Of a stretch of 6,222 bases of DNA, positions 1 through 5,218 are shown piece after piece; position 1 is the first letter of the stretch, and every line of letters begins with the position of its first letter. This stretch comes from Actinomycetota bacterium (GTDB lineage: Bacteria; Actinomycetota; Humimicrobiia; Humimicrobiales; Humimicrobiaceae), in the NCBI GenBank assembly GCA_022865545.1, contig JALHTA010000472.1:1-6222 (forward strand). Reading direction: 5' to 3'. Under the pieces are notes generated by a model. It did not search any database. It had not been told where the DNA came from and worked only from the letters and a program-made list of their open reading frames with translations. The translations under genes were made by a program, and so were the position numbers.

Positions 1-313
1 AGACTACGATTAAAATTTTATCAAATCTGGTTCTTTTGGCCAGAAAATATGCTACCGGGTAGGAAAAGAAAATGGAAATAATGGTAGTAAAAAAACTTAT
101 CTTAAGGGATCTCAAAAATATTACTAAATAGTGCTTTCTCTGGAATATCTGAATAAAATTTTCAAAAGTAAGTTTTAATGGTTCCCCTGTGATAAGTGAA
201 CGCTCCGTTATAGAATAGACCAGAATTATCATAAGAGGCAGCATAAAAAATATAAAAAACCAGGTAAGACCCGGATAGATCAGATTCTTGTTTTTCTTTA
301 GGATTATGCTCAT
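1..313 (-). CDS. potB: PotB-type ABC transporter permease (spermidine/putrescine family), N-terminal part
   Basis: This gene reads leftward from the ATG whose complement is at 311-313 and leaves the window after 104 codons. The N-terminus is short and basic (KKNK, residues 6-9). A first membrane segment follows at about 13-35 (YPGLTWFFIFFMLPLMIILVY begins here in pattern), then a periplasmic stretch containing the family-typical FENFIQIF (50-57) and YLVIFLRSL (62-70). A second membrane segment ends in SYPVAYFLAK (84-93). The YP-A-YFLA signature and the N-terminal layout are those of PotB/PotH permeases, inner-membrane subunits of polyamine ABC importers. PotA, PotC and PotD are not visible; potC/potD would be expected further left. 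There is no Shine-Dalgarno sequence before the ATG, and a TATAAT lies six bases upstream, so the mRNA is probably leaderless. The exact substrate (spermidine, putrescine or another cation) cannot be read from this part. Confidence 0.88.
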   Translation of the reverse strand, partial: MSIILKKNKNLIYPGLTWFFIFFMLPLMIILVYSITERSLITGEPLKLTFENFIQIFQRKHYLVIFLRSLKISFFTTIISIFFSYPVAYFLAKRTRFDKILIVV

Positions 314-319
314 AAAGAA

Positions 320-348
320 ATTATAAATAAAAATACAAGAAATATCAT
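320..348 (-). promoter_or_regulatory. Promoter of the PotB-like gene, leaderless type
   Basis: On the - strand a perfect TATAAT (complement at 320-325) is preceded at 17 bp by ATGATA (complement at 343-348), which matches four of six bases of TTGACA. The -10 ends six bases before the A of the ATG, so transcription would begin at or next to the start codon. The absence of any purine-rich ribosome site in this interval agrees with that. Confidence 0.55.
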
Positions 349-442
349 TTAAAAATGAGCATTGATCACTTTTATTATTCTACCAGTGAAGAATATTTAA
401 ATTTATTTACCATTTTCTTTTTGATAGAATGATTTAAGCTGG

Positions 443-476
443 AAAAAATGATACTTATTTTAAAATATCATTTTTT
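443..476. repeat. Perfect 11-bp inverted repeat in the divergent intergenic region
   Basis: AAAAAATGATA (443-453) and TATCATTTTTT (466-476) are exact reverse complements separated by 12 bases. The structure lies between two divergently transcribed genes, so neither needs a terminator here. It touches the likely -35 region of the SPFH gene (TTGTTA, 475-480). It could be an operator for a dimeric repressor, or a bidirectional terminator-like hairpin with A and T tracts; the sequence does not decide. The rest of the 314-528 gap holds only the two promoters and AT-rich sequence. Confidence 0.5.
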
Positions 477-501
477 GTTATAGCTTTACTAAATTTATAA
501 T
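475..501 (+). promoter_or_regulatory. Likely promoter of the SPFH gene
   Basis: A perfect TATAAT lies at 496-501. The best upstream hexamer is TTGTTA (475-480), four of six matches, but the spacer is only 15 bp, so the -35 assignment is uncertain. Transcription would start near 508, giving a leader of about 20 bases carrying AAGGAGGAG (518-526), a very strong Shine-Dalgarno sequence just before the ATG at 529. Confidence 0.45.
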
Positions 502-528
502 AATTTTTTTAACAGAGAAGGAGGAGAA

Positions 529-1497
529 ATGCTGATAATAGGAATTTTACCAATAATAGCGGCTGTGATCTTGTTTATTATTGGGCAACAATTTATAGCC
601 TATATCCTGATAGCAGCAGGAGTGCTTATAATCCTGTTTGCAGGATTTAAGACCGTAAGACCTATCGAAAGGGGAGTAATCGAGAGGTTCGGAAAATATC
701 AGAGGACTAAGGAAGCAGGGCTTACCTGGATCATCCCGATGATAGACAAGATGTACAAGGTCAATATTACCGAGCAGATGGTTGATGTTTTGCCTCAGAT
801 GGTAATAACCAAGGATAAGCTTAATGCTGAAGTCGATGCCGTAGTCTATTATTTGATCAGGGATGTTAAGGCCAGCATCTATAATGTGGATAATCATAGG
901 GCCCAGCTTACAAGCCTTGCAAGGACGACTTTGAGGGCTGTTATCGGGAATATGACTTTGACTGATGCAAATGAGAAGAGAAGCGATATAAACTCTCAGG
1001 TAGAGACTGTCCTTGATAAAGAGACGAATAGCTATGGTGTTGAAGTCTTAAGGGTCGAGATCCAGAAGATCGAACCGCCCGAAGATGTCCAGAATTCTAT
1101 GAACAAGGTAGTAAAAGCTGAACAGGAAAAGATAGCAGCAATGGATACGGCCACTGCTACTGAGACCAGAGCTGATGGAGAGAAGAGAGCTGAGATCAAG
1201 AAAGCTGAAGGTGTAAGGCAGGGACTGATACTTTCTGCTCAAGGTGAAGCTGAAGCTATCAGGGCAGTTGCCGATGCTAATGCTGCCAGGATAAAGGTGG
1301 TAAACGAAGCTGCAAATAAATATTTTGTAGGAAATGCCCAGATACTTAAAAAAATAGAGGCTGTAGAGGTTTCACTTAAAGACAATGCCAAGTTCATTGT
1401 AGATACCAATAAAGTACAGACTATAGTAACAGAAGCTGCCGGCATCACACCCATTCCGGGAAAAGATACTGAAGCAAACAAAGTCAAAGCTGAATAA
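529..1497 (+). CDS. SPFH/band 7 membrane protein (stomatin-prohibitin family)
   Basis: The 322-residue protein starts with hydrophobic segments at about 2-18 and 22-40, then the band 7 domain. Family hallmarks are RPIERGVIERFGKY (44-57), AGLTWIIPMIDKMYKVN (63-79), AEVDAVVYYLIRD (100-112), RTTLRAVIGNMTLTD (132-146), and GVEVLRVEIQKIEPPEDVQ (170-188). A long Ala/Glu/Lys-rich coiled coil covers about 192-262, including the QGEAEAIRAVADA stretch common in stomatins. Its length and order resemble bacterial QmcA/slipin proteins, which form large oligomers on the membrane and are linked to membrane microdomains and protease control. The partner NfeD gene that often accompanies such proteins is not next to it here. 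The start is fixed by AAGGAGGAG four bases upstream. The exact role cannot be told from sequence. The gene appears monocistronic, with its own promoter and a hairpin downstream. Confidence 0.93.
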   Translation: MLIIGILPIIAAVILFIIGQQFIAYILIAAGVLIILFAGFKTVRPIERGVIERFGKYQRTKEAGLTWIIPMIDKMYKVNITEQMVDVLPQMVITKDKLNAEVDAVVYYLIRDVKASIYNVDNHRAQLTSLARTTLRAVIGNMTLTDANEKRSDINSQVETVLDKETNSYGVEVLRVEIQKIEPPEDVQNSMNKVVKAEQEKIAAMDTATATETRADGEKRAEIKKAEGVRQGLILSAQGEAEAIRAVADANAARIKVVNEAANKYFVGNAQILKKIEAVEVSLKDNAKFIVDTNKVQTIVTEAAGITPIPGKDTEANKVKAE

Positions 1498-1540
1498 TAA
1501 ACAATATTTTTGATATGCTAAAATAGATAAAGCTTGAGTT

Positions 1541-1568
1541 ACTGCCTGAGGATTTTTTCTCAGGCAGT
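1541..1568 (+). terminator. Hairpin after the SPFH gene, T tract in the loop
   Basis: ACTGCCTGAG (1541-1550) pairs perfectly with CTCAGGCAGT (1559-1568), a 10-bp stem around the loop GATTTTTT. It begins 43 bases after the SPFH stop. The T run is inside the loop rather than after the stem, so it is not a textbook rho-independent terminator. Its right arm also forms part of the direct repeat upstream of the response regulator gene. Confidence 0.5.
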
Positions 1569-1574
1569 TCTCAG
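1557..1574 (+). promoter_or_regulatory. Candidate response-regulator box (7-4-7 direct repeat)
   Basis: TTCTCAG occurs at 1557-1563 and again, identically, at 1568-1574, with four bases (GCAG) between. The 11-bp period and the 7-4-7 layout are characteristic of binding sites for PhoB/OmpR-family regulators, in which two winged-helix monomers bind head to tail on one DNA face. The box ends eight bases before the -10 of the response regulator gene and replaces the -35 element, the usual position for activation by this class. I infer autoregulation. A variant of the same box lies at 3397-3414. Confidence 0.6.
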
Positions 1575-1582
1575 CAAACTGC

Positions 1583-1588
1583 TATAGT
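1583..1588 (+). promoter_or_regulatory. -10 element of the two-component operon
   Basis: TATAGT matches five of six bases of the -10 consensus. The region 17 bp upstream (1560-1565) has no TTGACA-like hexamer and is covered by the direct repeat, which suggests activator-dependent transcription. The expected start at about 1595 is only a few bases before the ATG at 1598, leaving essentially no leader. Confidence 0.5.
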
Positions 1589-1597
1589 ATAGCCATT

Positions 1598-2281
1598 ATG
1601 CGCATATTAATAATCGAGGACGAGAAAAGACTTGCGGATTCCATAAAAAAAGGTCTCAAACAGGAATCCTATGCTGTTGATGTCTCCTATGATGGAAATG
1701 ACGGTTTTGGAATGGCGGTCATCCAGGATTATGATCTTATTATTCTTGACCTTATGCTACCTGGAATGGATGGTATGGAGATATGCAGAAAACTACGGAA
1801 TGAAGAAAAGATCAAGTCTTCAATACTTATGCTTACTGCAAGGGGGCAAATAAAGGACAGGGTAGAAGGGCTTAATTGTGGTGCTGATGATTACCTTACA
1901 AAACCCTTTGCATTCGAGGAACTCCTGGCACGCATAAAAGCACTTTCAAGAAGACCAAGGGATTCACTTGGGACGGTACTCAGCATAGACGATCTTACAC
2001 TTGATACTATAAGTTATGAAGTCAGGAGAGCTGGCAGACCGGTAATACTTTCAAAGACAGAGTATGCGCTCCTGGAATTTCTATTAAAAAATAAGGGTAA
2101 GGTACTTTCCAAAAATCAGATAATAGAAAACGTATGGGATTACGATGCTGATGTACTGCCCAATACGGTAGAAGTGTATATAAGGTATCTCCGAAATAAG
2201 ATCGAAAAACCGTTTAAAGGTAAGAGACCGCTAATCAGGACCATCAGGGGATTTGGTTACCGCATAGGAGGGGAAAAATAA
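1598..2281 (+). CDS. OmpR/PhoB-family response regulator
   Basis: The 227-residue protein has a receiver domain (about 1-115) and a C-terminal winged helix (about 126-224). Receiver residues are intact: acidic cluster E7-D8-E9, phosphoacceptor D51 in LIILDLMLPGMDG, T80 in LMLTARG and K102 in YLTKPF. The winged helix shows LSKTEYALLEFLLKN (151-165), the recognition-helix region NTVEVYIRYLRNKI (189-202) and the wing RTIRGFGYRI (214-223), all standard for the OmpR class. It should bind direct repeats after phosphorylation by the kinase encoded next. The stop codon overlaps the kinase ATG by one base, so the two are translationally coupled. The gene has no Shine-Dalgarno sequence; the -10 lies nine bases before the ATG, pointing to leaderless translation. 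The family call is secure, while the signal and specific orthology are unknown. Confidence 0.96.
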   Translation: MRILIIEDEKRLADSIKKGLKQESYAVDVSYDGNDGFGMAVIQDYDLIILDLMLPGMDGMEICRKLRNEEKIKSSILMLTARGQIKDRVEGLNCGADDYLTKPFAFEELLARIKALSRRPRDSLGTVLSIDDLTLDTISYEVRRAGRPVILSKTEYALLEFLLKNKGKVLSKNQIIENVWDYDADVLPNTVEVYIRYLRNKIEKPFKGKRPLIRTIRGFGYRIGGEK

Positions 2282-3288
2282 TGTTTAAGTCAGCCCGTAT
2301 AAAGATAACTGCCTGGTATTTGCTTGCAATTCTCGTGATTAGCTTTATCTTTAGCATTGCAATATACAGGACCGTAGCCTCTGACCTTACTGCACGTTAT
2401 GTAAATATTGAAAACTATATAAAGAGCAATGTCAGGGATATGGAAAAGATCCCGCCGGTACTTAAAAATATACTTCAAAATGATCTCCGGACCGCCAAGC
2501 AAAGGGTGGTAATAATGCTGCTTCTTGCAAATGGGGCCATAATAATAATCTCTGCATTTGTAGGTTATTTTCTGGCAGGACGGACGCTCCGGCCGATCGA
2601 GGAGATGGTGGAGGAGCAAAACAGGTTTATTGCAGATGCCTCACATGAGCTCAGGACACCGCTTTCGGCCCTTAAGACCTCTACCGAAGTGGCACTGAGG
2701 GAAAAAAAGATATCAGGTGCTGAGGCAAGGAATATATTAGAGGAAAACCTTGAAGACATAGGCAGTCTGGAATTGCTGTCAGAACGCCTTCTTCACCTGT
2801 CACAATACCAGAAGGGTGAAAAAGTGCTTGCATATGAGAGGATAAACCTCGGCAAGTCAATAAATGTTTCCTACAAAAAGATACTTCCCCTTGCCAGGAA
2901 GAAAAATATAGAGATCAATATTGAAGTACAGGATAATTATATAGAGGCTGACCGGGTAAGCATTGAAGAAATAATACTGATACTTCTTGATAATGCAGTA
3001 AAATATACGCCGGATGGAGGAACAGTATCAGTAAGTTCCCAGATTGACGGAAGGAATGCAATCATTAAAGTCATTGACTCTGGTCCGGGAATCGGGCCCA
3101 GGGATATCCCGCGTATATTTGACAGGTTTTACCGGGTGGACCATTCCCGGTCAAAGATCAAAGTCTCCGGATTCGGCCTTGGTCTTCCAATAGTAAAAAG
3201 AGTAGTCGAGCTTCATCACGGTTCGGTAAGTGTGTCAAGTAAGATAGGCAGCGGCTCTACCTTCACAGTGAGACTTCCTGCTGTTTGA
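2281..3288 (+). CDS. Membrane sensor histidine kinase with no complete HAMP domain
   Basis: This 335-residue kinase is the partner of the preceding regulator. It has a membrane segment at about 10-29, a short external loop of roughly 48 residues (30-77) and a second membrane segment at about 78-99. Directly after it come GRTLRPIEEMVEEQ and the phosphoacceptor motif FIADASHELRTPLSAL (His122). The normal 50-residue HAMP linker is therefore reduced to a stub, as in some CiaH-like kinases. The ATPase domain is complete: N box ILLDNAVKYTP (N238), G1 box DSGPGIG (266-272), F box IFDRFYR (279-285) and G2 box GFGLGL (297-302). AGGAGGGG (2266-2273) lies seven bases before the ATG, inside the regulator gene. 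The loop is too short for a typical folded ligand-binding domain, so sensing may involve the membrane or a partner protein; that is inference. Confidence 0.96.
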   Translation: MFKSARIKITAWYLLAILVISFIFSIAIYRTVASDLTARYVNIENYIKSNVRDMEKIPPVLKNILQNDLRTAKQRVVIMLLLANGAIIIISAFVGYFLAGRTLRPIEEMVEEQNRFIADASHELRTPLSALKTSTEVALREKKISGAEARNILEENLEDIGSLELLSERLLHLSQYQKGEKVLAYERINLGKSINVSYKKILPLARKKNIEINIEVQDNYIEADRVSIEEIILILLDNAVKYTPDGGTVSVSSQIDGRNAIIKVIDSGPGIGPRDIPRIFDRFYRVDHSRSKIKVSGFGLGLPIVKRVVELHHGSVSVSSKIGSGSTFTVRLPAV

Positions 3289-3290
3289 CC

Positions 3291-3321
3291 GGAAAAATCA
3301 TATAATATCTTCTATTTTTCC
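3291..3321 (+). terminator. Weak AT-rich hairpin after the kinase gene
   Basis: GGAAAAAT (3291-3298) and ATTTTTCC (3314-3321) are exact complements around a 15-base loop, starting two bases after the stop codon. The stem is mostly A-T and has no clean T run after it, so it would be a poor terminator. Some read-through into the next gene is possible. Confidence 0.3.
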
Positions 3322-3396
3322 AAATTTAGTTTTTTATGTTTTTCATCTGGTCTCGAATTCATCAACAAATCTTTTATAAATTTTAAAAAACTACTT

Positions 3397-3414
3397 TTCT
3401 AAGCTTCTTTTCAG
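3397..3414 (+). promoter_or_regulatory. Second candidate response-regulator box upstream of the secreted-protein gene
   Basis: TTCTAAG (3397-3403) and TTTTCAG (3408-3414) form a 7-4-7 direct repeat with an 11-bp period. Each half differs by one base from the TTCTCAG halves at 1557-1574, and over the 20 bases beginning TTTTCT the two sites agree at 14 positions. The box ends ten bases before a TATAAA, close to the eight-base gap at the first site. The shared sequence and geometry suggest both promoters answer to the same regulator. Confidence 0.5.
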
Positions 3415-3424
3415 TTTGATGATG

Positions 3425-3430
3425 TATAAA
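3425..3430 (+). promoter_or_regulatory. -10 element of the secreted-protein gene
   Basis: TATAAA matches five of six -10 bases and sits ten bases after the direct repeat, with no good -35 hexamer at the right distance. Transcription would start near 3437, giving a leader of about 45 bases with a strong ribosome site. An alternative reading is TTGATG (3416-3421), a 15-bp spacer and TAGAAT (3437-3442). The rest of the 3289-3481 gap is AT-rich with no gene. Confidence 0.45.
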
Positions 3431-3481
3431 CTTACCTAGAATTATTAATATTTGAGCTTAGAAGTAGACGAGGAGGAAGAA

Positions 3482-3994
3482 ATGAAGATAAAAAGTATAA
3501 AAATAGCATTGATATTAATCACAAGTCTCGCCTTATTATCAATAGGAGGAGTGGCATGTGTGGGTGAAATAAAGGCACAGGCCAGTGAAGAGACTGAAAG
3601 TGAGTACCCATTACTTGTAGAAAGGTTTGCCGAAAGATTTAACCTGGACCCGGATGAGATCATGGATTTTCTTGATGAGTTAAAGGAGGAAAGGATAACT
3701 AATGCAGAAAATCGGTTTGAAGAAAGGCTTGATGAACTGGTTGAAGATGAAAAGATAAACGGGGACCAGAAAGAAGCAATTCTGGATAAAAAAGAAGAAC
3801 TTAAGACTTTCAAAGAAGATCTGGAAGATATGACAATATCAGAAGCCAGGGAAGCAATGAAAAACATGCATGAAGAGCTTAAGGACTGGGCAGAGGAAAA
3901 TGACATTTCTCTGAGGAACTTTTTTCCAAAGGATGAAGCTCATGCATTTGGACTTAGAGGTTTTATGAACCACAGATCATTTTTTAAAAGATAA
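3482..3994 (+). CDS. Small secreted acidic helical protein, function unknown
   Basis: I do not recognise a named family. The 170-residue protein starts with a basic then hydrophobic signal peptide (MKIKSIKIALILITSLALL). A likely signal peptidase cut lies after AQA (residues 32-34); Cys26 in GGVAC is a poor lipobox, so a lipoprotein is the less likely alternative. The mature part is strongly acidic and predicted helical, with AERFNLDPDEIMDFLDEL (50-67), RFEERLDELVEDEKI (78-92) and DQKEAILDKKEEL (95-107), a pattern of helical hairpins. The C-terminus turns basic and aromatic (FMNHRSFFKR). The start is set by AGGAGG (3471-3476), five bases before the ATG; a TTG at 3452 would place that site inside the gene. 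Its position after the kinase and the shared upstream box suggest it is a target of the two-component pair, perhaps a CpxP/Spy-like envelope protein. No LTxxQ motif supports actual homology. Confidence 0.85.
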   Translation: MKIKSIKIALILITSLALLSIGGVACVGEIKAQASEETESEYPLLVERFAERFNLDPDEIMDFLDELKEERITNAENRFEERLDELVEDEKINGDQKEAILDKKEELKTFKEDLEDMTISEAREAMKNMHEELKDWAEENDISLRNFFPKDEAHAFGLRGFMNHRSFFKR

Positions 3995-4012
3995 AATGAT
4001 GGAAAAAGATTA

Positions 4013-4094
4013 TTAGCATCTTAACAGCAGGTGGATCAATAGATGCTAAATGATCTTAAATTATTAAAACAACACCAGAGCGCCACTGATCCAC
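4013..4094 (+). ncRNA. Candidate structured RNA or 3' UTR with possible pseudoknot
   Basis: TTAGCATCT (4013-4021) and AGATGCTAA (4041-4049) form a perfect 9-bp stem with a 19-base loop. The loop holds GTGGATCA (4031-4038), which is exactly complementary to TGATCCAC (4087-4094), so a second 8-bp helix could form an H-type pseudoknot. The structure begins 18 bases after the stop of the secreted-protein gene and is followed by a strong terminator at 4110-4142. It may be a structured 3' UTR or a small RNA released from it. I see no clear internal promoter and do not recognise a known RNA family. Confidence 0.4.
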
Positions 4095-4109
4095 AGAGCA
4101 CCTCCCTTT

Positions 4110-4142
4110 AGAAGCCACCCTCTCAGACAGGGGGTGGCTTCT
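4110..4142 (+). terminator. Strong intrinsic terminator hairpin
   Basis: AGAAGCCACCCTCT (4110-4123) pairs with AGGGGGTGGCTTCT (4129-4142) along 14 positions, with a single T-G wobble and the loop CAGAC. A short pyrimidine run, TCTT, follows. It ends the transcript of the secreted-protein gene together with the structured stretch before it, and isolates the next gene. Confidence 0.8.
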
Positions 4143-4180
4143 TCTTGGTAAAATACCAAAATTTATATAAAATTATGAGA

Positions 4181-4208
4181 TTGACATATAAATCTAAGAA
4201 AAAATAAT
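4181..4208 (+). promoter_or_regulatory. Promoter of the acetyltransferase gene
   Basis: TTGACA (4181-4186) is a perfect -35 element. AATAAT (4203-4208), five of six -10 matches, follows at a 16-bp spacing. Transcription would begin near 4215, leaving a leader of about seven bases with no Shine-Dalgarno sequence before the ATG at 4222. The gene therefore has its own constitutive-looking promoter and a near-leaderless message. Confidence 0.6.
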
Positions 4209-4221
4209 TGCTAAAAGCCTT

Positions 4222-5040
4222 ATGAGCGAAAAAGATATAATTGAAAAAAGCAGCAAGCCCCAGACGGTAAGGACCCTGGTAAAAGACCTTAAGAATATTG
4301 GAGTCAGTGAGGGTATGGTGCTATTGGTCCATTCTTCCCTCAGCTCCATAGGCTGGGTCTGTGGTGGTGCCGTTGCAGTGATCCTTGCCCTGGAAGAGGT
4401 GCTTGGAAAAGAGGGGACCCTTATAATGCCCACCCATTCGGGTGATCTTTCTGACCCTGCAAAATGGGAGAATCCTCCGGTACCAATCGACTGGTGTGAG
4501 GAAATAAGGAAAACCATGCCTTCATTTGACCCAGAGCTTACACCTACCAGGGGAGTAGGGGTCATACCTGAAATATTTAGAAAACAGAAAGGTGTGCTAC
4601 GGAGCGATCATCCGCAGGTGTCTTTTGCAGCATGTGGAAAATATGCAGAATATATAACTGGAGAGCACAGCCTGGAGTATGCTTTTGGTGAAAAATCACC
4701 ACTGGCAAAGATCTATGAGCTTAATGGCTATATCCTTCTGCTGGGTGTTGGACATACAAATAATACATCCCTCCATCTTGCAGAGTACAGGGCAGATTAT
4801 CCTTCAAAAAGCGAAGAAACTTCAGGTCTCCCATTAGTGGTTTCGGGCAGCAGGGAATGGGTGGATATTGTAGATATAAAGTCCTATACTGATGACTTCG
4901 AAGATATCGGTTCTGCATTCTCAAAATCCAGTGATATATCTGTTATTGAGGCTAAGATCGGTCAGGCTAGATCCCGGTTCTTCAGTCAGAAGAAGCTGGT
5001 TGATTTTGCGGTAAGTTGGATGGAGAAAAACCGTAAATAA
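4222..5040 (+). CDS. AAC(3)-family acetyltransferase (aminoglycoside N3-acetyltransferase-like)
   Basis: The 272-residue protein matches the length and order of the AAC(3)/YokD/FrbF family, which uses acetyl-CoA to acetylate amino groups. Visible signatures are LLVHSSLSSIG (34-44), GGA-AV-ALEEVLGKEGTLIMPTH (48-72, consensus form), FDPELTPTRGVGVIPEIFR (102-120), GVLRSDHP (124-131), FGEKSPLAKIYELNGYILLLGVGHTNNTSLHLAE (starting at 155, ending at 188). The last block carries the conserved His and Glu residues linked to catalysis. Some members inactivate aminoglycosides by 3-N-acetylation; many chromosomal relatives act on other or unknown substrates, so resistance should not be assumed. Codon use resembles the genes to its left (Arg mostly AGG, Leu rarely TTA). 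It stands alone between a terminator and a tRNA remnant, with its own promoter. Confidence 0.92.
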   Translation: MSEKDIIEKSSKPQTVRTLVKDLKNIGVSEGMVLLVHSSLSSIGWVCGGAVAVILALEEVLGKEGTLIMPTHSGDLSDPAKWENPPVPIDWCEEIRKTMPSFDPELTPTRGVGVIPEIFRKQKGVLRSDHPQVSFAACGKYAEYITGEHSLEYAFGEKSPLAKIYELNGYILLLGVGHTNNTSLHLAEYRADYPSKSEETSGLPLVVSGSREWVDIVDIKSYTDDFEDIGSAFSKSSDISVIEAKIGQARSRFFSQKKLVDFAVSWMEKNRK

Positions 5041-5056
5041 ATTCTTTTTTGTAAAA

Positions 5057-5079
5057 GGTTGGCCAGGGAGGATTCGAAC
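5057..5079 (-). other. tRNA 3'-end remnant, probable integration attachment site
   Basis: Read on the - strand from 5079, the sequence is G53, the T loop TTCGAAT, the T-stem 3' strand CCTCC, a 7-base acceptor strand CTGGCCA, a discriminator A, then CC. This fits the 3' end of a tRNA. The bases before it (TAAA) cannot pair with the T stem, and no D arm, anticodon arm or 5' acceptor strand exists to the right, so only the last part of a tRNA is present. Such fragments are left where elements integrate into a tRNA 3' end. The orientation predicts that the element, and an intact copy of the tRNA on the - strand, lie to the right. Confidence 0.6.
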
Positions 5080-5162
5080 TTTAATCAATATTTAATAAGT
5101 ATAAGAACTTTTCATTCTATTAAGAATTTCAGTATAATTGACATAAACATATTTAATGATAC

Positions 5163-5190
5163 TAGAACATGGTTTAGCAAGAATTATAAT
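5163..5190 (+). promoter_or_regulatory. Possible promoter of the SDR gene
   Basis: A perfect TATAAT lies at 5185-5190, with a weak TAGAAC (5163-5168) 16 bp upstream. Start near 5197 would give a leader of about 22 bases. The ribosome site is weak: AAAAGG (5206-5211) seven bases before the ATG, with AGAGG abutting the start codon. A second TATAAT at 5133-5138 is an alternative further upstream. Confidence 0.4.
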
Positions 5191-5218
5191 ATAAAAAAAT
5201 AGAGAAAAAGGTTAGAGG

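Noticed and set aside
37..44. TTGGCCAG shared with the tRNA remnant at 5059-5066
   Set aside because: The match is only eight bases and lies in the conserved YFLAK coding region of the permease, so it is coincidental.
3452..3481. Upstream TTG start that would lengthen the secreted protein by ten residues
   Set aside because: It would place the strong AGGAGG ribosome site inside the gene and put an acidic stretch before the signal peptide; the ATG at 3482 is well placed instead.
3445..3906. Long open frame on the - strand opposite the secreted-protein gene
   Set aside because: It is a Ser-rich mirror of Glu/Asp/Lys codons on the other strand, with no ribosome site and no recognisable domain.
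4013..4221. Aminoglycoside-sensing riboswitch or attenuator for the acetyltransferase gene
   Set aside because: The terminator is followed by an independent TTGACA promoter just before the gene, so the upstream RNA need not be in its transcript, and no known riboswitch motif is visible.
5138..5143. TTGACA upstream of the SDR gene as a -35 element
   Set aside because: No acceptable -10 hexamer lies 16-18 bases downstream; the TATAAT at 5185-5190 is too far away.
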